Assembly (NCBI GenBank): GCA_010279815.1 | Contig: QEOQ01000426.1 | Span: 230,831 to 294,830, forward strand | Direction: 5' to 3' | Length of the DNA stretch: 64,000 nt | From: Brachionus plicatilis | Taxonomy: Eukaryota; Rotifera; Eurotatoria; Ploima; Brachionidae | Shown: one piece after another, positions 1-10,633 of the stretch | Layout: each line of letters opens with the position of its first letter | How positions within the stretch are numbered: the first letter of the stretch is position 1 | Notes under the pieces: model-generated | The model's database searches: none | What the model saw: only the letters and a program-made list of their open reading frames with translations | What the model was told of the DNA's origin: nothing | Position numbers and translations under genes: made by a program

Positions 1-517
1 AATTCAAAAAGTTTGTCTTTAGTTATTAAACTAAATCTTTGATTTAATTTAAATAATTTTAATGTAACATGATTAAGATACAATGTAGATTCAGAAAATA
101 AGAAAAAATTGAAAAAACATTTTCTCAGTCCATTGATAATCGATTTTAATATTTAAATGTATTAACTGATTTTTTGTAGAGTTTATTTGAGATTTTTAAT
201 ATTGAATTCAAAAAAATATTGATTTTTAATTTCAAAAGTATTTGTGTAAGCAGTCACAATTAAATTTAAAAAAAAAATTCAAGTAAAAAATTCGAAATTA
301 GTAATAAAATGAAAATAAAACTTTGATTGAAAATCGATTTTATTATTGGATTGAGAAAATGTTTTTTCAATCTTTTCTTATTTTCTAAATCTACATTGCA
401 TGTAAATCATGTTACATTAAAATTATTTAAATTAAATCAAAGATTTAGTTTAATACCTAAAGACAAACTTTTTGAATTGAAATGATATTTTGAATTGATC
501 ATCAACTTCAAGATGCC
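1..517. repeat. Palindromic MITE, family A, cut by window edge
   Basis: The two halves of this stretch are inverted copies of each other. The right end reads GATCATCAACTTCAAGATGCC (last residues at 499-517), which is the end of the same element seen complete at 47490-48035, where both ends begin GGCATCTTGAAGTTG. Here the first few dozen bases lie outside the window, so the target duplication cannot be tested. No coding potential. By end sequence it is related to the hAT-like MITEs at 29211 and 61887. Confidence 0.8.
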
Positions 518-2269
518 TTTAAATCACAATCATATTATATTTTTATTAAAATTAACAACTAACATAATTATTTTAATTTTTTTTAAAGATATGATTTTAT
601 TTAATAGTTCTGAATTTAGAAATGCATCGTTTTTGGATCTAATATGGTAAATAATTATATTTTCATGTATATATTCTGAAAGATCTCAGTCAAGTCTATA
701 AAATGTTGAGTTATATGGCAATTTTTTAGAAAAAACATTTTGCCTTGATCCCATAAGAAAAATTTTGTGATTTTTCGGTATTTTTGTATCCAGTCACGGG
801 TTTATCCTCCAACCCCTCATTATTTTACAGATTTTGAAACAAGACAAAGTTAAGAGCAAAATTTTTATTTCTGTTAATTTGAAACCCTCCAACTAGCAAT
901 AAATTTAATTTTCAATTCGATTATTGAGAAAATTAAAGAAGATTCTATAATTAACAAAGTTTTAAAACATTTGATGAATTTGATGAAAAAAATTTGCCAA
1001 AAATTTTTTATTTAATTATATAGAAAAAAATTAACTTTTGATTTACTTTTTAAACCAAAATTTCTTTAATTGTAGTTATTTTACGAAAAATAGAAAACAA
1101 GAATCTAAGGGTCTATAGTCATAGGTGACCAGTTTGTCGCATATTATGTGACCATTAGCCCTTACCTAAAATACTTATTTTTTTTCTTGAATAATAATTT
1201 TTTTAATCAATTTTAAAATAATTTTTGATAAGTCTAAAATTGAAAAAAGTTTAATTTGCCTGAAGTAAAATTAGACAGCATTAAATATAAAAGTTTGGTA
1301 TATTAAAAGCAGGCATTTGAAAAACCAAAATGTACAGATGAAACTATAGAAAGAGTAGAAAAATCTTTAATAAGTGTCCTGAATTCGATAATTTTTTTGA
1401 GCAAAAAAAATATTAAAATTCAAAACTGATGATTTTAGATTTCTTTGGTCAGTTAATTTTTTTATTGTTTTACTTCTGATGACATATTCCGTAATATTGG
1501 AAAATATTTAAACAAAATAATGTCATTAAATTTAAAGGTCTTTGATTTGTGATCTTAACCCTTAGTAATTTCTTTTGATCCGAATTTTTCAAGTTAATTT
1601 TTAAAATTTAATTTTTATTCTACTAAATTCTTAATTTTATGCCTTGTCAATTTATTGAGATTTTTTAAACAAAATTTAATAATTAAAATAGTTAATTATT
1701 TTATTCGTTTTTTAAAATTTTCACTTACGATCAAAAATAATTAAAATCAAGGCAAATCAATTCTAAATTTTTTTCTATAAAATCAAAAATAAAACAGGTC
1801 CCAATAAATTTTTTCATTCAAGAATTTCGATATTTTTTTTCCAAAAAAACTTTGTAATTTGCCTAATTTTTAAAGGCTTGAATACACATAAATACTACAA
1901 AGTTCCACATATATCTATTTTTCATTTTGAAATTATATTCACAAATTTAAAATTTCTGCTTAATTTAAAAAAAAATTGATTTTTATTTACAATTGGCAAT
2001 TTTAAATTAAAAACAACACGAATGCAAAAGAAAGAATTTTTCAAATTTTAAATTGAAGATATTAATTTTTTTAAATTAATAAATCAAATAAGTGGTGAAT
2101 CTTTTTAAAATTTAAATAATTTTTATTTCTATTCGAGCTGTTTAAAAAAATTGAAGATTGACAAAAAAATTTTAAGAAAACAAAAGAGACCATCAAACGA
2201 TCAATAGAAATAATTGACTGAAATGTTTTAGAAAAAAAAATGGATAAATTTGTGATTTGTGAGATTGGT
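518..2269. other. AT-rich non-coding stretch
   Basis: No open frame, splice-bounded exon or terminal repeat was recognised. If the PDZD8-like gene on the minus strand continues beyond the left edge, this is part of its second intron. Confidence 0.5.
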
Positions 2270-2289
2270 CCGGTATGAAGGAAAACAAA

Positions 2290-2460
2290 GTTAAGTATTC
2301 TCCATGGCGAGAATGATGCCTGGTTTGTGGTTCCAGGCTAGTCGTGAGCAAGGCCGAGATCGCAGCTGCGGCTCGGTTGAGTGGCTTTGTTCACTGACGA
2401 ACGTCCCACAGTTTTCCTCAGCCCACAACCATGTCCAAGTCAGTGCCAAGCCAGGTTGAA
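2290..2460 (+). other. GC-rich block with strong RNA-folding potential inside PDZD8 intron
   Basis: This block is conspicuously GC-rich against its surroundings and lies just downstream of the exon 2 donor of the minus-strand PDZD8-like gene, so it is intronic. On the plus strand GCCTGG (2318-2323) pairs with CCAGGC (2333-2338), and GTGAGCAAGGCC (2344-2355) pairs over 12 positions with GGCTTTGTTCAC (2383-2394). The two non-Watson-Crick pairs in the long stem are G-U on the plus strand but would be A-C mismatches on the minus strand. A self-complementary CGCAGCTGCG sits in the loop at 2361-2370. No reading frame resembles the SMP continuation expected of PDZD8. It matches no snRNA, tRNA, SRP or RNase P RNA I know. 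It could be an intron-hosted RNA, a regulatory element, or a decayed insert. Confidence 0.35.
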
Positions 2461-2480
2461 AAAACACAAGAATGACTTAC

Positions 2481-3171
2481 CTCGATAAAAGCGAAGCTCC
2501 AGTGTGTGAAAGGCTGCCGCGTGAACTGCAGTCTAATTTTTCCCTTTATCAGAACTACTTTTATGTGGACAAAGGCTGACTTGCCGAATATGAGATCGGC
2601 ATCGACCGAAATCGAAAAGCCGTTCTTGTACTCAAAGTCCACAATGACAGACACCTCGTCTATCAACTTTTTAGTCGAGTCCAGCTTGTACGACTCCACT
2701 TTGACCGAGTTGACCACCGGAAAACTTGTTCCCAAGCTGAAGTCTCTGGTGCTCAAGCGTTCTATGAACTTGCCAGCTGCTTTTGTGGTCAGCAGCTCCT
2801 CGAAGTCAAGCGACAGTCGGCGAATGAAATATCGCCGCACTGTCTTCGTGTCCTTGAGCTCTTGGAAAAAAAACTGCAATATCAGGTTGAGCACATTCAT
2901 GCTGTTCAGGTCCACGTCTTGCGTATCCTGGTTTCTGTCTATCATGCCAATAAATGTCTGGTAAGAAAAAAAAAAGAATTTAGATTTGGAAAAAAATTTA
3001 TTAATTTAGTACATCTTCAAGTTTGAATTCTTCGTACTGGGGCTGATTGGTGAGAGGGGTGCGCGGAATTTTTTTTATGTAAAACCAGTAGATGGCACCG
3101 AGTGCCAAACTGGTGAATACAATCGACTGCAGGATGTTCCATATTAGCCAATTGATTAGGTATGCTATCAT
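2481..3171 (-). CDS. PDZD8: PDZD8-like SMP-domain lipid transfer protein, N-terminal exons (partial)
   Basis: Exon 1 is 3171-3013 and exon 2 is 2957-2481 (minus strand), joined by a 55 bp GT..AG intron in phase 0; exon 2 ends at GAG|GTAAGT and the gene runs on to the left. The 212 visible residues start with a hydrophobic segment (IAYLINWLIW and on to about residue 30), then an SMP domain. Blocks such as FQELKDTKTVRRYF, FEELLTTKAAGKFIERLS, VDADLIFGKSAFVHIKV and FTRQPFTHWSF line up with the human PDZD8 SMP region. PDZD8 is an ER membrane protein that transfers lipids at ER-mitochondria and ER-endolysosome contacts. I chose the ATG at 3171, which places the hydrophobic anchor at the extreme N terminus as in PDZD8; an in-frame ATG at 3198 lies upstream of a CA run. 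PDZ and C1 domains would lie outside the window. Confidence 0.85.
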
Positions 3172-4151
3172 TGTGTGTGTGTGTGCTACTCTATTCAAAT
3201 TATTTTCTATTCATTTGTGGAAATTATTTCTTTTTTAGTTTTAGAAATAAATTATTAGAATTTTATTTTTTCTCGACTAAGAATTTAAAGCTAAATTTTG
3301 TTGAATTTTTATTTCAATAGATGCAAAACAAGATAAGCACAAAAATCAATAGGGTTTATTTTTTTAGGTGTTTGCTTGGCAAAAAGCGATTGAGCAGAAA
3401 TTATTTAGTCATTCGAAATTAGTCAGAGTTTGTGCTTGATTTGCATTTAACCAAGAAGGTAGTTGATGGACCTAGATTTAAAATGGCAGCTCAAACCTTT
3501 TGAGAGACATCATCACAAGCTGTTTCTTAATTTATGATCCACTTTTTGTTTTTTACACGTTTGACAAAAGAATGTCTAGAATTAAATTTCATAATCGAAA
3601 TTGTTAATTTAATTTAATTTATTTCTCAGAGCTAAATTTTGTTATTTAACTTTGTGACAATTCACTTTTAAAAAGTTTGACAATTTTGAAAATGACTAGA
3701 AAATTGATCTTGACAGATGGCGTCTAAGAAATGCCTCCAAAAAAGCAAATCATTATTTAAAGTGTAACAAAAAATATTCTAGACTGAATTTATATCAGTA
3801 ATATGATATCATTAATAATTAGTGTTGTGAGTCGACTAGAAATTCGTCAAGTCAACTTTTTTGCCGACTTTCAAAAATAAAAATATTATTTATAAAATAT
3901 TAAATATTATATTTTTAAAAAATAAATTTTCAAGTCATACTTTGACTTGTTTTTGATTTGTTAAGACTTTTTTTCCTGACTTTTATACAAGTCTGATTCT
4001 TTGATGAAAATTGACGTAAATTTCGGTAAATTTTTATAGAAAAAGCTGAAAATTGGTAAAAATTCAACAAAAAAGAAAAAATGGATTTTTTATTATTATA
4101 TTCTATTTTATTAAATTATGAAAATTAATACGAAAAATACCCTTTTTTAGA
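3172..4151. other. 5' flank of PDZD8-like gene and AT-rich spacer
   Basis: A short (TG)n run lies at 3173-3184, immediately upstream of the chosen PDZD8 start. From about 3830 to 4000 there are repeated AAGTC/GACTT words and a CAAGTCTG end at about 3990, which resemble the ends of the small element at 62324-62591, so a decayed relative may be present. Nothing else recognised. Confidence 0.35.
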
Positions 4152-4692
4152 GGCAAATTGAAGTTTCAGATCAAATTATAAGATCAAAACGATCATTTAA
4201 AATCTTAAAACTTAAATAATCTAATGATTTTGATAATTTTTAAGAAATAAATACTAAACATTACTAGACATGTTATGTCTAGATGTCTAGTAATAGTTCA
4301 TTATCAAATAAACATCAAAATGATTGATCTCTAATTTATTTAACAAAAACAATCAATAATTTAAAAAATTCAAGTTAAGTTAATTCACAAATTAAAATTT
4401 ATAACTTTTATATCCATTCATTCAAACTGAAATAATTTTATTTTTCTACTTCAATAAATTTTAAATTTTAAAAAAGTTAATTTTTTGTCTTTAAAAGTAA
4501 CTTTCATTAAAATCAATTAAAATATTTAAAGTTCAATAAAAAGGGACATTTTAAAATTTTAAATATGAAAATAAACTTGACATGACATGTCAAGTAATTG
4601 CTTTTGAAAAAATTTATTTTTTCTTTATTATTAAAAAAATATTACAATTTATATTTTGATCTTTTGATCTTGATCTCAAACTTCAATTTGCC
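4152..4692. mobile_element. hAT-type MITE with perfect 8 bp target duplication
   Basis: The element starts GGCAAATTGAAGTTTCAGAT and ends in the inverse, TCAAACTTCAATTTGCC. It is flanked on both sides by TTTTTAGA (4144-4151 and 4693-4700), an exact 8 bp duplication as made by hAT transposases. The interior is AT-rich and non-coding, so it must have been moved in trans. End sequence places it with the 19825, 29211 and 61887 copies as a subfamily. Confidence 0.85.
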
Positions 4693-4859
4693 TTTTTAGA
4701 TTAACATATTTTACGGTAAATATAGTAAAATATGGTAAATTCAAGGTATTTTTTTTGTTCTAAAATTAATTCATTTTGTTTTTATATTAATTATTTCTAT
4801 TGTTCATTAAATTCTAGCCATTCTTTTATTGTTTGTTTAAAAAAATATTATGTCTAAAA

Positions 4860-5255
4860 AAAAGCATTGTTTGGAATTATTTTGTTGAGGACACTGATCG
4901 TTTAATTTGCCAAGTTTTGGTGAATGAAAGAAAATGTGGCACTTCCTTAAAAAAAATGGAAATACAAGTGAGATGTTAAATCATTAAAGAAGTATTCATC
5001 CGCATGTTAAAACTGAAACAACCAACAACAATAATTTCGAAAAACCATCAGTCTAATCACCAAGTTTATGATGAAACGTATACAAAGTAAAAGTAATATG
5101 GTATCGTAGATTTCATAACTCACTGCTCTGTTTCTTTAGTTGATAATCCATGGTTTGTTAATATGTTGGCAAAATTTGATAATCGTTATGTATTACCAAG
5201 TCGTCGAAAACTTACTGATATTATTATTCCGAAAAAGTTTGTAGAGTAAAAAAAA
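4860..5255 (+). pseudogene. Decayed hAT (ZBED-like) transposase N-terminal fragment
   Basis: Translated pieces resemble the start of hAT-Ac/ZBED transposases: a BED-finger-like stretch with GTSLKKNGNTSEMLNH and RSIHP, followed after frame changes by FITHCSVSLVDNPWFVNML and RYVLPSRRKLTDIIIPKKF. The second piece is the conserved segment that follows the BED finger in this family. Frames shift and stops interrupt, and the catalytic core is absent, so this is a fossil. It sits 170 bp to the right of the hAT-type MITE at 4152-4692, but no shared terminal repeat links them. Confidence 0.65.
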
Positions 5256-5389
5256 ATTTTTTGATATTATCAATGATATCTGAGAAAAGATATTGCGAAT
5301 ACCTGACTTCATTGTTTAATTACTGTTTTACTCTAAGTTAACTTCAAAATTTAAATGGTTCTCAATAATAAAGTCTTTCGGCTATGGGT

Positions 5390-7080
5390 TTAAAAAAATC
5401 AAAAAAATTTTTAATATGAAAAAAATCTAGTACAAGACACTAAGAACCCGAAAATACTTTATTCGTACATTAGTGGTAAACAAAAAGTTAAACCCCGGTT
5501 AAACTCGTGTAAACAGTGCTGGTGAGGTTATTGTAGAAAAACAAACAATAGCTAATATTTTAAACGTCCACTTCAGCTCTGTATTTGTCAATGAAGACTC
5601 AACTGATCAAATGCCGGTATTCAGCTCACGTACTTCTGAAAGTATTGAAACAATTGAGATTACAAGAAGTACAGTTACCAAATTATTATCTGAACTAAAC
5701 CCTAATAAATCAGTAGGTGATGATGGTGTTCATCCATATGTTCTGAAAGAATGAGCTCAAACTTTCGCAAAACCTCTAGCACTAATTTTCCAGCTTTCAT
5801 TAAATACTGGGGAACTTCCAAAATCCTGGTTAGAAGCTAATGTGACTCCACTATTAAAAAAAGGTAACACAAGTGACTCGTCTAATTATAGGCCAATATC
5901 TCTCACTCTCAATTCCATGTAAAATAATGCAGAAAATTGTCCAAATTCAGCTTATGTGCTTTCTGAACAAAAACAACTTAATCGCAAAACAACAACATGG
6001 ATTTGTTAATAAAAAAGCTTGCGTGACTAACTTGTTGGAAACATTGGATCTAGGAACCAAAACTATTTCAAAACTCAACTGTCTGGATATTTTTTTCTTG
6101 GATTTCGCTAAAGCTTTTGACAAAGTGCCACACAAATGATTACTATTGAAACTTTCAGCTTATGGTATAAATGGTAAGCTTCTTAATTGGATTAATTCTT
6201 TTTTGACAGGAAAAAAACAGCGTACGATACTCGGCGATGTGGCATCTAACTTGACAAATGTAGACAGCGGCGTTCCGCAAGGATTAGTACTAAGTCCAAC
6301 CCTTTATCTTATTTAAATAAACGATCTACCTGACTCACTCACATACCCTGTGAAATGTATGCAGATGACACAAAAATATTGGCAGAGATAAGGACTGAAT
6401 CAGTAACTCAAGACACAGTTAATCTGCAATGTGACATCGAATAAATCTCCGAACGGACAAATACTTGGCTTATGCGTCTCAATATTGGAAAGTGCAAAAT
6501 CATGCACATAGGTAATAAAAATCCCAGGACAGAATACAACATGAAAGATTACGACTCCCCGAACATGTTATCCACACTTTAAGCACTCACTTACTAGATG
6601 ATCAACTCGTGTTTAAATCATATATATATAGAATACGTGACTATATTATTAATGTTATTAATATGTTATTTATTAACACACCTCGCAATACTTCTAGAAT
6701 CAGAATGGAATTCTATTCTAGAAGATTCATCATTCCTAACGAGATACAGATGTAAACGCTATACATAAGAAACGAACACAATCCTTTTAAGAAGACATTA
6801 TATTATTATATTATATTACTTTATATTTATATTATATTATTGCAATAAACTATTAAACAACTATCCTTGTTATTCTTCCAGTAACAAACAGAATTGTTGA
6901 AAGCGAATGTGAACGAGACTTGAGTGTTTCAATCCCGAACGATCTGAAGGCTAGAAATCAAGTAAATCAATGGGCATCAAAAGCTAACAGTATTCTAGGT
7001 CTATTGAAACGCACTTTGACCACACTTGAAAAAAAAACGAGATCCTTACATAAATTTGAGTGTTTTGTCACAAAGGTTTA
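5390..7080 (+). pseudogene. Degenerate non-LTR retrotransposon (CR1/jockey-like) reverse transcriptase
   Basis: The plus strand carries RT motifs in order: LNPNKSVGDDGVHPYVLKE, LPKSWLEANVTPLLKKG, NYRPISLTL, IFFLDFAKAFDKVPHK (motif A), SGVPQGLVLSPTLY (motif B) and a damaged YADD region near 6355. After an AT-rich interruption at about 6590-6890 the frame resumes with SECERDLSVSIPNDLKAR and ASKANSILGLLKRTL, which is the post-RT region. Stops at 5752, 5920, 6137 and elsewhere show it is dead. The interruption looks like an insertion that split the copy. Confidence 0.8.
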
Positions 7081-9705
7081 GTTATTCAAAACTGAAGTTA
7101 TAAAATTTAATTTTTTAAATAATGAAATTTACTTTTAAAACAAAAAATTAACAAATAAATTCAATTTCGGGATTAGACCGCTCAAATATTCAAAAGCAAA
7201 AAGTAAAAAAACACAAAAATTGAAATAAAAATGTCTAAGAAAAAAAGGATTATTTTTGTTTTTATTTTTAACTAATAAATCTATGTGTCAAAACAATTTC
7301 CTCAGCTTTGAAACCAGATCTTAAACAGGAAATTAACAATTCAAAAACATCTGATTAGATCATGTACCTAATTTCGAATGGCATATGTTTAGTGCTTCCT
7401 TTTTTCCAACGCATTTAATTAAAAAAATTTAATCAAAATTTTTTTTCAAATCAATTAATAAACTGTTTAAATAAAATTTATGTTTATTTAGCAAAAAAAG
7501 TTTAATTATTATTATTATTTATTAAAATTAAAGTCCCATGGACAAGTATAAAAAAAAGAAAAAAAAGTAGAATATAAAAAATTATTTTAAAATATTTCAT
7601 AATTTATGAGAAAAAAAAAATATTAAATTTCAATTACAAGAATAAAAAAATCCTATTCAAGCCGTATTAAGCTAAACTTCCGATATGCGCACTTTTGGTG
7701 ACAAATTATTTATTTATTTATTTGAATGAATTAAGAAATTAAGATCCGTACAATCATTTAGAACATTTTATTGTGCAGGTCACAAAAATGTTAAAAATTA
7801 TCAAAAACACACAAACTTCCGACTCACTTCAGAATTTCTCCTCTCAGTAAGTGAAACATTTTTTAAAATTATTGTGGTTTCATTCACAACTACTTTCACA
7901 AAGATTCAAATGTATTGTTTACTCTTTGAAAACCTCCGAACCTGAGTAGGTAACAAACTCGAGGCAAGCCTCAACAAGATCAAAAAAAATATTCAAAAAC
8001 CCCGGATTCTTTTTTGGGTTAATTTCCGGATTTCTAAAGAGATTTGCATCAAAAATTGGTAAATGGAATATTTTTATTTGTTTTCAGACAAAATTTAATA
8101 AATATTAAATAATAAAAACCAAACAATTTTTTTTTCCAACTCTATTATTTAAGGACCAGCCAATTGAGTAGAAAATCATCTAAATTCTTTAGACACTGCT
8201 TCCTAGTAAGGCCTAACTTACATAAAATTAAGGTGACGGCATCAAAATTTAAAATCTTAAAAAAATTAAACAGCTTGACAATTTTAAAAATTATTGATTA
8301 AAAATAAATCAAAATTATTAATTTAAGTATTTAGAGAGAAATTTTGCATTAAGCCTAAGTTAATAAAAATAACTTGTGAATATTTTATATATCTTATTCT
8401 GATTCTGAATGAAAGATAGCTAAACGGCTTTAGAAAAAAAGCTCATAAAATTTTAAAAAATAAAAGAATAATTTTTTTTCTTTTATTCATTTTATATCAG
8501 TCATCTTTTAAATTACAGACGCAATAACAATAAATTATGCATTTTTGGCTAATGCATTCTTAAAAATCAAATAAAATCATCTTTTTAAATTAGAATAGTT
8601 AAATATAATAAAAAAAAATTGAAAAAAATCAAATTTGATTAACATTATGAGCGTTTTTATAGTCAAGATTTTGACTAAAATTTATTAAAAACGAGTTTTA
8701 TTCTAAATTAAAAAGGTTTATTTTTTTAATCGTGTTGGAATAAGTGGAATTTTAAAAAAATATTAGCCTTAAATAAATTCAAAAAATGGCATTTGAATTT
8801 CTTTATTTTCCATTTAATCTTCGATTTGGTAAGATGTCTCTACTTGTTATCTAATCTTGAATTAAATGCAGATGAAGCACATGTTCTAGCTACTATTTAA
8901 ACCACTACATTATTGTTTTAATTTCAGATTCCATTAAATTAACTCTTAACAAAATTAAATTATTTTATTTATTTCTTGACTTAAATCCCTTAAGTCCAAA
9001 TTCAAGACTTAACAAATTTTTCAAATCTTAAATTTTATGTATTAGCTCTTTTATTATTAGTTTTCTTTTAGTGTTATTTAAGTATCATATAAATTTTTAT
9101 TGAATGATATTTATTCCTTAATTAATAAAGATATAAATCCAAATCAGTCTTTCAACATTGTTAGCTATGATTAAAAGAGGACTCTGAATTCGCTGTTCAA
9201 GACAAGATAATAGTCCGTCAACAATTTTAAAAATACAAAAAAGCAGAAAAAGAAAAAAAGAGGAAAATATTAATTTTTTCCAAATTTTTTGCTCGTAGGT
9301 TTACTTTGATCATTGATAGGGTTTTTGCGAGGTCTACCTCTCGTTTCCAAATCATGATGTTACTTTATTGGATTCAGCTTGAAATGAAATTTAGTATCAG
9401 CAAAAAATATTTTTTAAGTCATTTTTTAACTAAAATTTCAGATTGTAATATTGTTTAAGGAAATTTTTTTGTTAGATTTTAAAATCTATTATTCAATGTT
9501 GAGAATTAAAAAAGAAAAATAATTTTCAAATAAATCAAATTTTAAATTTTCATTATTTAAAATAAATAATAAATTTTTTACTCATTGTTATTTTATAGTT
9601 TTAAATCTAAAAATTATTTAAATTTTGATAATTTTTCATAAAAAAGACAATAAAAATAATTTTTTTGATTAATAAAAATTTATTTCAGATTTTTAATTAT
9701 ATTAA
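7081..9705. other. AT-rich stretch without recognisable genes
   Basis: No supported coding exon was found. There are short ATTT/ATTA simple repeats (about 7508 and 7707). Nothing with clear terminal repeats was seen. Confidence 0.5.
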
Positions 9706-9710
9706 AAACT

Positions 9711-9756
9711 GACCGGTTTCGGCTATGTGAAGCCTTCTTCAGAGTCTAAAAATTGA
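9711..9756 (-). ncRNA. Hammerhead-ribozyme-like motif (Penelope-type arrangement)
   Basis: Read on the minus strand there is CTGAAGA (9743-9737), matching the hammerhead core CUGANGA, then a GGCT/AGCC stem II with a six-base loop (9735-9722), then GAAA (9721-9718), CCGG and GGTC, with the expected cleavage position after the C at 9712. Bases on either side (GACT / AGTT) can form a short stem I with one G-U pair. One extra A lies between the core and stem II, so activity is doubtful. Short hammerheads with an ACCGGT stem III palindrome are known from Penelope-like retroelements. No Penelope reverse transcriptase is visible nearby. Confidence 0.45.
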
Positions 9757-9759
9757 AGA

Positions 9760-10633
9760 TCATAATTATTTAATTTAGTAAAAATTTCATTTCAATTTAA
9801 TTTATATTTTTTTTATGAATTTTATAAATACACAAATTTTTAATCAATAAATAAAAATAGAATAAATTTATAGAAAAAGAAGAAAAATTGAAAATAAAAG
9901 AATTAATAAAAAAATTTTTTTGTTTAATATCAGAGACTTTTTGAAATTAAATTTTGCATCATCATAGTGTATTATTATTTATAATCTTTATATTATGATC
10001 TTACATTTAGCTAAATTTACAATTTAACAATTTTATTTCATGAAGCAAAAGTTATTTATCTTTTCAATATTTGGAATTTTTTTGTTCAATTTAGGTATAT
10101 CCAGCTTAAGAAAAAAAATTATTAGATTCGTTTCAAAAATGTATACTAATTAATTTTAAAATAATTTTGTTATATAAAATATATTTTATTCTCACCATAA
10201 ATTTTTTACTCATTATTATTTTATAGTTTTAAATCTAGAAATTATTTTAATTTTGAAGTTTTATAGACGAGTTACTCTACTCGGTTCAGATCTTTGTAAA
10301 AAAACATTATCAAATTATTTTTTCTTCATTATAGAATTAAAGTAGAATTTTTTTTTAATTTTCGAAATTTTAGAATTAAAAAAAAATTTTCTTTAGATCC
10401 CAAATCAACTTTTATAACTAGTGCTTATTAAATAAAATATTAAACAAAACTGAAAAAAAAAAATGAGCAAAATACTTTAAATTTGAAAAAAATCGTTTTT
10501 GGCACTAAAATGTAACACTTGAGAGAAATCCTAAACAAATTTTGTTTGATTAATTTAGTCCCATTAGAAACTAAGCAGGTAAGTTTGTTTAAAAGAGCTC
10601 AAGAAGCTTTTCTATTTTGTTAAGCATATTTAA
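9760..10633. other. AT-rich 5' flank of the LRR gene
   Basis: No coding or terminal-repeat signal recognised. The start codon context of the downstream gene is TATTTAAATGTCT. Confidence 0.4.

Noticed and set aside
2506..2964. Open frame of 152 codons on the plus strand
   Set aside because: It is the antisense of the PDZD8-like exon 2, which has clear family motifs on the other strand.
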